In this document: in pieces, positions 40,085-48,015 of the stretch | Numbering within the stretch: position 1 is the first letter of the stretch | Layout of the letters: each line of letters starts with the position of its first letter | Assembly (NCBI GenBank): GCA_036407035.1 | Contig: DASXAA010000064.1 | Coordinates: forward strand, 37,527 to 101,526 | Direction of reading: 5' to 3' | From: JACVRW01 sp036407035 | GTDB lineage: Bacteria; Actinomycetota; Thermoleophilia; Solirubrobacterales; Thermoleophilaceae | DNA length: 64,000 bases | Made by a program: the position numbers and the translations under genes | The notes under the pieces: model-generated | Database searches by the model: none | The model's input: the letters and a program-made list of their open reading frames with translations, nothing else | Told to the model about the DNA's origin: nothing

Positions 40085-41484
40085 GGCGTGGCCGCCCCGG
40101 CGGGGCTGCGCGGCCGCCGCGGGGCCGCCCGCAGCGGCAGCTCGATCACGAACGACGCGCCCTGCCCCGGCAGCGACTCCGCCCACAGCCGGCCGCCGTT
40201 CGCCTCCACGAAGCCGCGCGCGATCGCGAGGCCGAGGCCCGAGCCGCCGCCGCCGGCGGCGTCCTCGCGGTAGAACGGCTCGAAGATCCGCTCGAGCACG
40301 TCCGCGGGGATCCCCGGCCCCTGGTCGGTCACGCGCAGCCGCAGGTGGTGGCGGGCGCGCCGCGCCCCCACCGTCAGGCTGCCGCCGCCGTGGCGGAGCC
40401 CGTTGTCGATCAGGTTGGCGAGGGCGCGCTCGAGCTGCACGGCGTCGGCGCGCACGAGCGGCAGGTCGGGCTCGATGGCGAGCCGGACATCGTCGCCCGC
40501 CCCCACCGACTCGAGCGCCGTGGCCACGATCTCCTCCACCGACACCCAGTCGAGGTTCGGATCCGCGGCGCCGGTCTCGAGCCGCGAGAGGTCGAGCAGG
40601 TCGGCGATCAGGCGGTCCAACCGGCGCGACTCCGTGCTGATCACGGACGCCAGCTCGCGGGCCGCGTCGGGGTCGGCGCGGGCGAGGCCGTCGGCGGCCG
40701 CGGAGATCGCGGTCAGCGGCGAGCGCAGGTCGTGGGAGACGGCCCGCAGCAGCGCGGTCTTGAGGACGTCGCTGCGCCGCAGCGCCTCGGCCTCCACGAG
40801 CTGCTCCTCGAGCCGCTCGCGGCCGGCGGTCGCCGTGAGCAGCGCCGCGAGCGGGGCGGCGAGGCGGCGCAGCGTGTCGAGCGTCTCGCCCGGGGTGTCG
40901 CGCGGCACGAGCAGCGTTCCGGCCACGTCGTCGCCGTCCCTGAGGGCGACCTCCACGCGCCGGTCGTCGCCGCCGGCCGCGCGCGGCAGCACCTCGGCCG
41001 ACCCGAGCCCGAGCGCGTCCTGGAGCATCTCGGACACGGCGCGGCGGGCCTCGGCCGCCCCGCGCAGCGCCAGCAGCCGGCGCGCCAGCTCGCGCAGCAG
41101 GTCCGCCTCGCGGCGCCGCCGCTCGGCCTCCATCGCGCGCCCGCGGGCGGCGTCGGCGAGCGCGCTCGCGAAGATCGCGGCCGCCACGAGGATCGCGAGC
41201 GCCACCCAGTTCTCGCCGTCGCTGATCGTCAGGCGCCCGGTCGGCGGGATGTGGAACCAGTTCCAGGCGAGCGCGCTCGCGACCGCCGTAACGATGCCGA
41301 GCCGCATCCCCCAGACGGTCGCGGCGGCCGTGACGGCCAGCAGGTACACCACGCCGGTCGACTCGACGGGAGCCACCTCCCGGAGCGCGTAGATCAGGAG
41401 CGTCGTGACGGCGACGGACGCGACCGCGAAGACGAGGCCCTTCGCCGTCGAGGGCGGGCGTTCGGGCGAGAGGCGGAGGGCCAC
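40081..41484 (-). CDS. KdpD-like sensor histidine kinase (lacks N-terminal KdpD domain)
   Basis: 467 residues. Four membrane helices (about 20-110) match the DUF4118 module of KdpD. Then follow a coiled segment, a GAF-like part (about 130-220), the HisKA motif VSHDLRSPLTAI (His251), and the ATPase boxes NLIDNGLRHGG, DQGPGIP and GSGLGLAIA. It is the kinase half of a split KdpD; the cytoplasmic sensor half is at 32574-33692. GTG at 41484 was chosen for its distance from a GAGGG; GTG at 41493 is also possible. Confidence 0.92.
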   Translation of the reverse strand: MALRLSPERPPSTAKGLVFAVASVAVTTLLIYALREVAPVESTGVVYLLAVTAAATVWGMRLGIVTAVASALAWNWFHIPPTGRLTISDGENWVALAILVAAAIFASALADAARGRAMEAERRRREADLLRELARRLLALRGAAEARRAVSEMLQDALGLGSAEVLPRAAGGDDRRVEVALRDGDDVAGTLLVPRDTPGETLDTLRRLAAPLAALLTATAGRERLEEQLVEAEALRRSDVLKTALLRAVSHDLRSPLTAISAAADGLARADPDAARELASVISTESRRLDRLIADLLDLSRLETGAADPNLDWVSVEEIVATALESVGAGDDVRLAIEPDLPLVRADAVQLERALANLIDNGLRHGGGSLTVGARRARHHLRLRVTDQGPGIPADVLERIFEPFYREDAAGGGGSGLGLAIARGFVEANGGRLWAESLPGQGASFVIELPLRAAPRRPRSPAGAATP

Positions 41485-41531
41485 GTGTGGCACACCCTCA
41501 GGATATGGCGGCGCCGTGGCGCCGGGGCGAG

Positions 41532-43148
41532 CTACTTCCGCCGGCGCGAGAGCAGCAGCGTGCGTATCTGGCGCGCCTCCGGGATGCGCATGAGCCACAC
41601 CGCCGCGGCGTACACCGCGATCCCCGCGGCGATGCCGCCGAGCACGGAGCACGCCTGTGCGACGAGCGAGCGTCCGAGCAGCTCGTCGAGGCCGTACCAG
41701 ACGCCGTAGGCGACCGCGCCCAGGAGGGCCGCCGCAACCAGCATCCGCGCGGCGTCCTTCAGCGTGCGGGCGCCCTCCACGCCGCCGAGGTCGCCGCGCA
41801 GCATCAGGCCCTGCGACACGCACATGACGATCGTCCCCGCGACCGTCCCGATCACGATGCCGGCGATGCCGAACGGCTTGTAGAGCGCCGCGGCCACCGC
41901 CGCGTTGACCGCCAGGTTGACGCCGGCAAGGGCGGTCGTCGCCCAGGGACGCTGGAGGCTGAAGAACGTGCGCGAGAAGAGCAGGCTGACGCCCTGGAAG
42001 GGCAGCGAGATCGACCACCACAGCATCGCCTCGGAGACGAGGTCGGTGGCGGCCGGGCCGAAGTCACCGCGCTGGTACACGAGGCGTGTGATCGGCTCGG
42101 CCAGCACCGCCATCAGCACGGCGCTCGGGATCAAGAGCAGGCAGATCTGGCGCACGCCGTTGCCCATCGTGCGGCGCAGGTCGTCGTGCGCCCCGCGCGC
42201 CGCGAATCGGGCCAGCGTCGGGAAGAGGATCGTCGCGATCGAGATCGAGAAGAGGCCCTGCGGCAGCTGGTAGATGCGGAAGGCCTTGTCCATCGCCGCC
42301 GGCGCCTTGTCGGAGACGAGCGTGCCGAACAGCGAGTTGATCAGCAGGCTGAGGTTGATCAGCCCGAGCGCGAGCGTCACCGGCAGCATCAGCTTCAGCA
42401 CCCGCAGGACGCGCTCGTCGCGCCAGTCGAGCGTGAGGGTGAAGTGCCCGCCCCGGCCGCGCAGCCAGGGGAGAGGTAACAGGAACTGGACGATCGTCCC
42501 GAGCAGGACGCCGATCGCGTAGGCGTAGATCTCGTCGCTGCCGGAGAAGGCCGGGACGAGGAGCGCCAGCGAGATGATGATCACGATGTTCCACGCCGCC
42601 GGGGCGAGTGCGGGGACGCTGAAGTGCTCGAACGAGTTGAGCATCCCGACCACGACCCCCGACAGCGCGAGCAGCATCACGATCGGGAACATCAGCCGCG
42701 CGAGGTTGACCGTCAGGTCGAGCAGCTCCGGCTGGTCGTCGAAGCCCGGGGCGAAGAGCGACATGATCGGCTTCGCGAGGACGATGAACAGCAGCGTCAA
42801 GCTCCCGAGCACCACGCAGATCAGGCAGAACAGGCTCGACGCGACCCGGAACGCCTCCTTGCGCTCCCCCTTCTCCAAGAGCTCCGTGAAGACCGGCACG
42901 AACGCGCCCTGCAGGGCGGAGTCCGCGAACAGCGCCCGCACGAGGTTCGGCACCTGGAAGGCGATCGTGAACGCGGACATCGCGCCGCTGACGCCGAAGT
43001 AGCTGGCCGCCACGACCTCGCGCACGAGGCCGAGCACGCGCGAGAGGCCGGTCGCGAAGGAGAAGAACGCGGTGCTGCGGGCCAGCCGGCCGGCCCGGCG
43101 GTTCGGTGCCTCGCTGGGCGCCTGGCGCTCCGGGGCGTCGGTCGCCAC
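41532..43148 (-). CDS. murJ: Lipid II flippase MurJ
   Basis: 538 residues with about 14 hydrophobic helices. The N-terminal SFATGLSRVLGLVREVV, the VPNLVRALFADSALQGAFVPVF segment and the NSLFGT region mark MurJ/MviN, which flips lipid II for peptidoglycan synthesis. GTG start, divergent from rpsT with 43 bases between. It lies 38-47 bases upstream of the kdp-type kinase and may be cotranscribed with it. Confidence 0.95.
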   Translation of the reverse strand: MATDAPERQAPSEAPNRRAGRLARSTAFFSFATGLSRVLGLVREVVAASYFGVSGAMSAFTIAFQVPNLVRALFADSALQGAFVPVFTELLEKGERKEAFRVASSLFCLICVVLGSLTLLFIVLAKPIMSLFAPGFDDQPELLDLTVNLARLMFPIVMLLALSGVVVGMLNSFEHFSVPALAPAAWNIVIIISLALLVPAFSGSDEIYAYAIGVLLGTIVQFLLPLPWLRGRGGHFTLTLDWRDERVLRVLKLMLPVTLALGLINLSLLINSLFGTLVSDKAPAAMDKAFRIYQLPQGLFSISIATILFPTLARFAARGAHDDLRRTMGNGVRQICLLLIPSAVLMAVLAEPITRLVYQRGDFGPAATDLVSEAMLWWSISLPFQGVSLLFSRTFFSLQRPWATTALAGVNLAVNAAVAAALYKPFGIAGIVIGTVAGTIVMCVSQGLMLRGDLGGVEGARTLKDAARMLVAAALLGAVAYGVWYGLDELLGRSLVAQACSVLGGIAAGIAVYAAAVWLMRIPEARQIRTLLLSRRRK

Positions 43149-43191
43149 GCGCTATCCTTCTCGCCCGCCGCGCATGCGCGGCGTCTTCTTC

Positions 43192-43452
43192 ATGGCCAAC
43201 ATCCCCTCACAAGAAAAGCGGATTCATCGGGCGGAGCGCGAGCGCCTCGAGAACCGGCGCCGCACTTCGCAGGTCAAGACCTGGTTCCGGCGGCTCGAGT
43301 CGGCGATCGCGGACGGCGACGCCGCGAAGGTCGACGAGGAGTACCGCGCGCTGCTCTCGCGGATCGACAAGGCGGTCAAGTCGGGCGGGCTGCACCGGAA
43401 CAACGGCGCCCGCAAGAAGGCGCGCGCGGCGCGCCTGCGGGCCGGGGTCTAG
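43192..43452 (+). CDS. rpsT: 30S ribosomal protein S20
   Basis: 86 residues, basic and helical as expected. The start MANIPSQEKRIHRAERERLE and the later SGGLHRNNGARKKARAARL are typical of S20, which binds 16S rRNA. The ATG at 43192 gives the usual MANIPS start; an upstream ATG at 43174 is in frame but less likely. TATCCT (43153-43158) may be a -10 box, which would put the RNA start about 25-30 bases before the ATG. Confidence 0.96.
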   Translation: MANIPSQEKRIHRAERERLENRRRTSQVKTWFRRLESAIADGDAAKVDEEYRALLSRIDKAVKSGGLHRNNGARKKARAARLRAGV

Positions 43453-43460
43453 GGCGCTTC

Positions 43461-43489
43461 GGGAGCCGCGCGGCGCCTCGCCGCCTCCC
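43461..43489 (+). terminator. Hairpin after rpsT
   Basis: Eight bases after the rpsT stop, GGGAG pairs with CTCCC and, inside, GCGGCG pairs with CGCCGC around a CCT loop, leaving a 4-base bulge. Very stable but without a T-run, as usual for terminators in such GC-rich genomes. Confidence 0.5.
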
Positions 43490-43503
43490 GCGCGGCGCCG
43501 CTC

Positions 43504-43577
43504 GCGCGGCGTTTCCGCGGCCGCGCCCGTTTCGGCGGCCGCGCCCCGTCTCGGCGGCCGCGCCCGTCTCGGCGCCG
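43504..43577. repeat. Four copies of an 18-base GC-rich repeat
   Basis: Imperfect tandem copies of a unit like GCGCCCGTYTCGGCGGCC start at 43504, 43523, 43541 and 43560. They lie between rpsT and the end of the convergent VOC gene. Function unknown; slippage-prone. Confidence 0.65.
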
Positions 43578-43582
43578 CCCGC

Positions 43583-44185
43583 TCAGCGCCCGATCGAGAC
43601 CTCTCCTTCCGGGCCGGCCAGCGCCAGCTCGGCGATCCCCGGCGGCCCGGGCTCGATCGTCACCGGCATCTCGTGGTCGCCGAGCCACTCGCCGAGCCGG
43701 TTCGGATCGCCGCGGAGCGCGAGCTGCGCGATCCGCGCCGGCCGCGGCTCCGCAGAGCGTCCCGGGTGGGTGCCGCCGGTCCACTCGACGAAGAACGGCA
43801 GCGGCGGCTCCGCGGCCGCCTCGCCGATGCCCGCCACGCGCCAGCTGAGCGTGCCGCCGTCGGGCTGTGCGCGGGAGTTCGCCGAGGCGGTCAGACCCAG
43901 GCGCTCGGCGACCGCGTCGAGGTCGTCCGTGCGCACCGCCCAGCCGACGGGACGCCCGTGCTCCCCGGCCGCCACCAAGCTGCCGAATTCGCTCGCGGCC
44001 GCCTCGCGGCGGTCGACGACGGCGATCAGCTCCAGGTAGGTCTCTCCCAGCGGGACGATCCGGTTGGCGGTGCCCCAGCCGCGGTGGCGACCGCCCTCGA
44101 TCGAGGCCAGGCCGTAGCGCTCCTCGAGCTCGCGCGCGCCGGCGGCGAGGTCGCTCACTGCGATCAGGACGTGGTCGAGCTCCAT
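43583..44185 (-). CDS. VOC/glyoxalase-like domain protein
   Basis: 200 residues. The N-terminus LDHVLIAVSDLAAGARELEERYGL is the first VOC module, and GWAVRTDDLDAVAERLGL begins the second. The His near the start and later Glu residues could bind a metal. It fits the glyoxalase-like PF13468 group, whose activities are mostly unknown. The ATG is clear. It is divergent from the aldehyde dehydrogenase with 61 bases between. Confidence 0.78.
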   Translation of the reverse strand: MELDHVLIAVSDLAAGARELEERYGLASIEGGRHRGWGTANRIVPLGETYLELIAVVDRREAAASEFGSLVAAGEHGRPVGWAVRTDDLDAVAERLGLTASANSRAQPDGGTLSWRVAGIGEAAAEPPLPFFVEWTGGTHPGRSAEPRPARIAQLALRGDPNRLGEWLGDHEMPVTIEPGPPGIAELALAGPEGEVSIGR

Positions 44186-44246
44186 GGGCGGTGTCGGCGG
44201 CCCGCTCCGATCGCCGGGCGCGCCGCGCGCATTAGGGTACGCGCGG

Positions 44247-45860
44247 ATGGAGACCCGCCTGCTGATCCGCGGTGAGCAGATCTCGGGCGACGGGCCCCCG
44301 CTCGCCGTGGAGAACCCCGCCGCCGAGGAGACCCTGACCGAGCTCGGAACCCCCTCCTCCGGCCAGCTGGACGCCGCCGTCGCGGCCGCGCGCGAGGCCG
44401 CAGCCGGGTGGGCCGCCACGCCCGCCGTCGAGCGCGCCGAGATGCTCCACGAGACGGCCATCCGCATGCGCGCGATGACCGACGACCTCGCCCGCGCGAT
44501 GACGCTCGAGGGCGGCAAGCCGCTCGTCGAGAACTCGGACGAGGTCGGCTGGACGGCGGCCGCGTTCGACTACTACGCCGAGATGGGACGGAACTTCGCG
44601 GGGCGCGTGATCCCGTCGATCGAGTCCACGCAGCTCGCGCTCGTGCTGAAGGAGCCGCTCGGCGTGTGGGCGTGCATCGTGCCGTGGAACTATCCGCTGC
44701 TGCTGCTCGCCTGGAAGCTCGCCCCCGCGATCGCGGCGGGGAACGCGGTCGTCGCGAAGCCGTCGGAGCTCACGCCGCTCTCCACGCTGATGCTCGCGCC
44801 GTGCTTCGACCACCTGCCGCCCGGCGTCGTGAACCTGGTGGCCGGGGCGGGCGACGTCGGCGCGGCCCTCGTGGGCGACTCGCGGGTGGACGGCGTGGCG
44901 TTCACCGGCTCGGTCGAGACCGGCAAGAAGGTCGCGTCCGTGTGCGCCGGCCGCGTGGCGCGCGTCAATCTCGAGATGGGCGGCAAGGACCCGTTCATCG
45001 TGTGCGCCGACGTGGCCGGCGACGTGGACGTGGCCGCCCGCGGAGGCGCCTGGGCGGCGTATTTGAACGCGGGCCAGGTGTGCACCTCCGCCGAGCGCTT
45101 CTACGTGGCGCGCGAGGTCTACGACGACTTCGTGTCGGCCTTCGTCGACCACACCCGGACCTTGCGCGTGGGCGACCCGCTCGATCCCGAGACCGACATC
45201 GGGCCGATGGTGTCCGCGGCGCAGCGCGGCAAGGTCGAGGCCCAGCTGGAGGCCGCGGTGGCGGCCGGGGCCGCGCTGGTCGTCGGCGGCGACCGCGCCG
45301 GCCGCGAGCGCGGCCACTACTTCTCGCCCGCCGTCGTGACGGGCGCCTCCGCCGAGACCGACCTGTTGCGCGAGGAGACCTTCGGTCCGGTCGCGCCGAT
45401 CGTGCCCGTCGCGTCGCTCGATGAGGCCATCGAGCTCGCCAACTCGACCCGGTTCGGCCTGGGCGCGAACGTCTACACGCGCGACCTCGAGGCGGCGGTC
45501 CGGTGCATGCGCGAGATCCGCGCCGGAACCGTGTGGATCAACGACCCGCTCACCGACAACGACGCCGGCCCGTTCGGCGGGATGAAGCAGTCCGGCTTCG
45601 GACGGGAGCTGGGGCAGGAGGGGCTCGAGGCGTTCCAGGAGACGAAGCACGTGCACATCGAGACGAAGATCGCGCCGAAGGAGTGGTGGTATCCGTACGG
45701 GGCGGCCGGATCAGGCGGGGCGGCCGGATCAGGCGGGGCGGCCGGCTCAGGCGGGACGGCCGGCTCAGGCGGGACGGCCGGCTCAGGCGGGGCGGCCGGC
45801 TCAGGCGGGGCGTCGGGGCCAGGTGGAACCGCGGGGCCGCCCGACGGGGCCGGCGCCTGA
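44247..45860 (+). CDS. Aldehyde dehydrogenase with repetitive Gly/Ala tail
   Basis: 537 residues. NAD(P)-dependent ALDH: the catalytic Cys lies in LNAGQVCTSAERFY and the general base Glu in NLEMGGKDPF; the cofactor loop is FTGSVETGKK and the PWNYPLLLL segment is intact. It most resembles betaine-aldehyde or succinate-semialdehyde dehydrogenases. After about residue 484 comes a tail of GAAGSG repeats from an 18-base tandem repeat, absent from normal ALDH enzymes. The ATG at 44247 was chosen; the frame runs further left. Confidence 0.92.
   Translation: METRLLIRGEQISGDGPPLAVENPAAEETLTELGTPSSGQLDAAVAAAREAAAGWAATPAVERAEMLHETAIRMRAMTDDLARAMTLEGGKPLVENSDEVGWTAAAFDYYAEMGRNFAGRVIPSIESTQLALVLKEPLGVWACIVPWNYPLLLLAWKLAPAIAAGNAVVAKPSELTPLSTLMLAPCFDHLPPGVVNLVAGAGDVGAALVGDSRVDGVAFTGSVETGKKVASVCAGRVARVNLEMGGKDPFIVCADVAGDVDVAARGGAWAAYLNAGQVCTSAERFYVAREVYDDFVSAFVDHTRTLRVGDPLDPETDIGPMVSAAQRGKVEAQLEAAVAAGAALVVGGDRAGRERGHYFSPAVVTGASAETDLLREETFGPVAPIVPVASLDEAIELANSTRFGLGANVYTRDLEAAVRCMREIRAGTVWINDPLTDNDAGPFGGMKQSGFGRELGQEGLEAFQETKHVHIETKIAPKEWWYPYGAAGSGGAAGSGGAAGSGGTAGSGGTAGSGGAAGSGGASGPGGTAGPPDGAGA
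45699..45824 (+). repeat. 18-base tandem repeat in the ALDH C-terminus
   Basis: Seven units of 18 bases, GGGGCGGCCGGATCAGGC and close variants, six well conserved. The unit length is a multiple of three, so copy changes keep the frame. They encode Gly-Ala-Ala-Gly-Ser-Gly repeats. Confidence 0.92.
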
Positions 45861-45891
45861 GGCTAGCCATGGCAACACCTGGTGCGACGGT

Positions 45892-45911
45892 GGCCGGCGC
45901 TCCAGCCGGCC
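45892..45911. terminator. Possible bidirectional terminator hairpin
   Basis: GGCCGGC and GCCGGCC form a perfect 7-base-pair stem around GCTCCA. It lies between the convergent ALDH and arginase-like genes and could end both transcripts. No T-run. Confidence 0.5.
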
Positions 45912-45957
45912 CGCCCGGTGGCCGCCGCTTCTCGGAGCGCAGCCCCCGCCCACGGAA

Positions 45958-46824
45958 TCAACCGCCCAGCAGCGCCTCGACCGCGTCGCCCAGCAGCGCG
46001 CACACCCGATCGCGGGTCGGCTCGTCGTCGGCGCGGTGGAACGCCGTGACCTCAACGCCGATCACGTGGCGCCCGCCGGCGACGGCCCCGCACAGCTCGA
46101 CCAGGGCCGCCGCCCGGAGGCCTCCCGCGCGCCCGTACGGGACCGGGAAGTCGACCGGATCGAGCACGTCGGGGTCGAGGTGCACGTACACCGGGCCTGG
46201 CGCGAGCGCGGCGAGCACCGTTTCCGTCGTCGCGCCCGCCGGCAACATTGCCCGCAGCTCGCCGCGCGCCTGCTCCTGGCCGGCGTAGTCGAAGTCGCCG
46301 GGCGAGGCACGCGCGCCGACGTGCAGGACGGTCGTCGGCGAGATGCCGCCGAGACCGGTGTCCCACGCGCGGCAGGCACCGGCAAGGCTCATGCAGCCGA
46401 GGAAGTCGTAGGTCTGGGTGGCCGGGGTGTCGTAGTCGGCGTGCGCGTCGAGCCAGAGTACGGACAGCTCCGGGATCGCGCCCGCCGCGGCCGGCAGGGT
46501 CCCGATCGCGAGCGAGCAGTCCGACGCGAGCGTCAGCGGCCGCTCGCCACGGGCGAGAGCGCCGGCAGCCGCGGCCCCGGCGTCGGCCAGCAGCTTCCGG
46601 GAGGCCGGCAGATCGTCGCGCCACGAGGTGCGCTCGAACGGACCTCGACGCCCTTCGAGCCGCGTCCCCGGCGCCGGGCCGAACCTCTCGTCGAGATGTG
46701 CCGCCAGCACCCGCACGCCGCGGAGGTCCCGCGGAGTGTCCTCCGAGATGCGAGCGTCAACGATTGTCAGCGCGAACGGAGCGCCGGCCGCGGAGTTGGC
46801 CGACCCGGAGCGGCAGCTGGTCAT
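45958..46824 (-). CDS. Arginase/agmatinase-family protein with altered metal ligand
   Basis: 288 residues. The ureohydrolase metal motifs WLDAHADYDTP (Asp126, His128, Asp130) and HLDPDVLDPVDFP (Asp217, Asp219) are present. The first motif, normally GGDHS, reads LASDCSLAIGT, so the usual His ligand is Cys103. One manganese site may be lost or changed, and activity as an arginase is doubtful. The N-terminus is uncertain: ATG at 46824 is chosen, but the frame is open to 46971 through a repeat region. Formiminoglutamase-like activity is another option. Confidence 0.78.
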   Translation of the reverse strand: MTSCRSGSANSAAGAPFALTIVDARISEDTPRDLRGVRVLAAHLDERFGPAPGTRLEGRRGPFERTSWRDDLPASRKLLADAGAAAAGALARGERPLTLASDCSLAIGTLPAAAGAIPELSVLWLDAHADYDTPATQTYDFLGCMSLAGACRAWDTGLGGISPTTVLHVGARASPGDFDYAGQEQARGELRAMLPAGATTETVLAALAPGPVYVHLDPDVLDPVDFPVPYGRAGGLRAAALVELCGAVAGGRHVIGVEVTAFHRADDEPTRDRVCALLGDAVEALLGG

Positions 46825-47013
46825 CGGCCGCGCGCCGCGCTCACGCCCCGCCTCGTCCGCGGCCCCGACGGACGCCGGCCATCGGGCGCGCGTCGCGCCC
46901 ACGCGCGCATCCTCGGCGGCCCCGACCGGACGCCGGCCATCGGCCGCGCGCGCCCACGCCCTGCGCGTCATCGGCCGCGCCGGAGCCGCTGCTCTCCATC
47001 CAGCGCCGCGCGC
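46825..47013. repeat. Spacer with a 57-base repeated segment
   Basis: 189 bases between the arginase-like gene and holA. A segment starting GCGGCCCCGAC and containing GACGCCGGCCATCGG occurs twice, at 46859 and 46916, so the period is 57 bases. TCATCGGCCGCGC occurs at both edges (46821 and 46969). No gene is apparent unless the arginase frame begins earlier. Confidence 0.6.
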
Positions 47014-47979
47014 CTACGCGGCCGCCGCCCGCGTCAGCGCAAGCGAGAACGCGGTGTCCTCGTCCAGGGTCGCCTCGCCGCCGCCGCGCAGGTCGACCTC
47101 GAGGTCGGCGAACACGCACAGCGCCCGCTCGAGGGCGGCCCGGTCGGCCTTCTTCGCCTTCGCGATCGTCTTCTTCGCCAGCCACGGTGGCGTCTTGAGG
47201 GCCTCCCCCACCTTTGCCTCGGGCATCCCCGAGTCGAGCAGCACCGCCGCACGGTGGACCTCTCGCAGCCGCCGCACGACCGTGTAGAGCAGGCGCCCGG
47301 GGCGCTCGCCAAAGGCCTCGAGCTCGTCGGCGAGGCGCAGGGTCGCCTGGAGGTCCCCCGCGACCAGCGCGTCGGCTAGGTCGTACACCTGTGGCGCGGC
47401 GTCCGCGGCGGCGACTCGCTCGATGTCCTCGACGCCGGCGGTGGCGCTCGGGTGGACCGCGAGTGCGAGCTTCTCCAGCTCGCGGGAGATGCGCTGCTGA
47501 CTCGAACCGACCAGCGCGACGAGAGTCTTCGATGCCTCCTTGTCGAGCTGGATCCCCAGCTCCCGCGCCCGCTCGGCGGTCCACTTGGGCAGCTCCCAAG
47601 GCTTCGGCGCCTGGTACTCGCGGACCTCTCCGCCGGCGGACTCGACGGCCTTCGTGAGCTGCTTCAGCGCCTTTCCGCGGACGATGAAGACGAGCACGGT
47701 GTCGGGCGGCATCTCCGCCAGGGCGGCCTCGAGCGGGGCCAGCTCGCCGGCCTTCCAGCCGCCGGCGCCGTCGACGAGCAGGTAGCGGGTGCCGGGGTCG
47801 AAGCTGAGCGTCGCGAGCGCCGCCGCCACCGCCTCCGGGTCGCTCGACTGGGCGTCGAAGGTCTCGAGGCCGCCCGGGCCCCGCTCTTCCTCGGCCCGTC
47901 TGCGAAGGCGGGCGCGCCAGGCGTCGATCTTGGCGTCGTCGTCGCCGCACACGAGGTAGGCGGGCTTGAGGTCGGCCAC
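47014..47979 (-). CDS. holA: DNA polymerase III subunit delta
   Basis: 321 residues. The N-terminal YLVCGDDDAKIDAWRARL, the central LTKAVESAGGEVREYQAPKPWELPKW and the helix ISRELEKLAL follow HolA. It opens the sliding clamp during loading. GTG start. It follows comEC by 36 bases in the same leftward direction, the standard comEA-comEC-holA order of Gram-positives. Confidence 0.93.
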   Translation of the reverse strand: MADLKPAYLVCGDDDAKIDAWRARLRRRAEEERGPGGLETFDAQSSDPEAVAAALATLSFDPGTRYLLVDGAGGWKAGELAPLEAALAEMPPDTVLVFIVRGKALKQLTKAVESAGGEVREYQAPKPWELPKWTAERARELGIQLDKEASKTLVALVGSSQQRISRELEKLALAVHPSATAGVEDIERVAAADAAPQVYDLADALVAGDLQATLRLADELEAFGERPGRLLYTVVRRLREVHRAAVLLDSGMPEAKVGEALKTPPWLAKKTIAKAKKADRAALERALCVFADLEVDLRGGGEATLDEDTAFSLALTRAAAA

Positions 47980-48015
47980 GGGCCGAGTGTACGGACGCGA
48001 GGCGACGGGGCGGCT

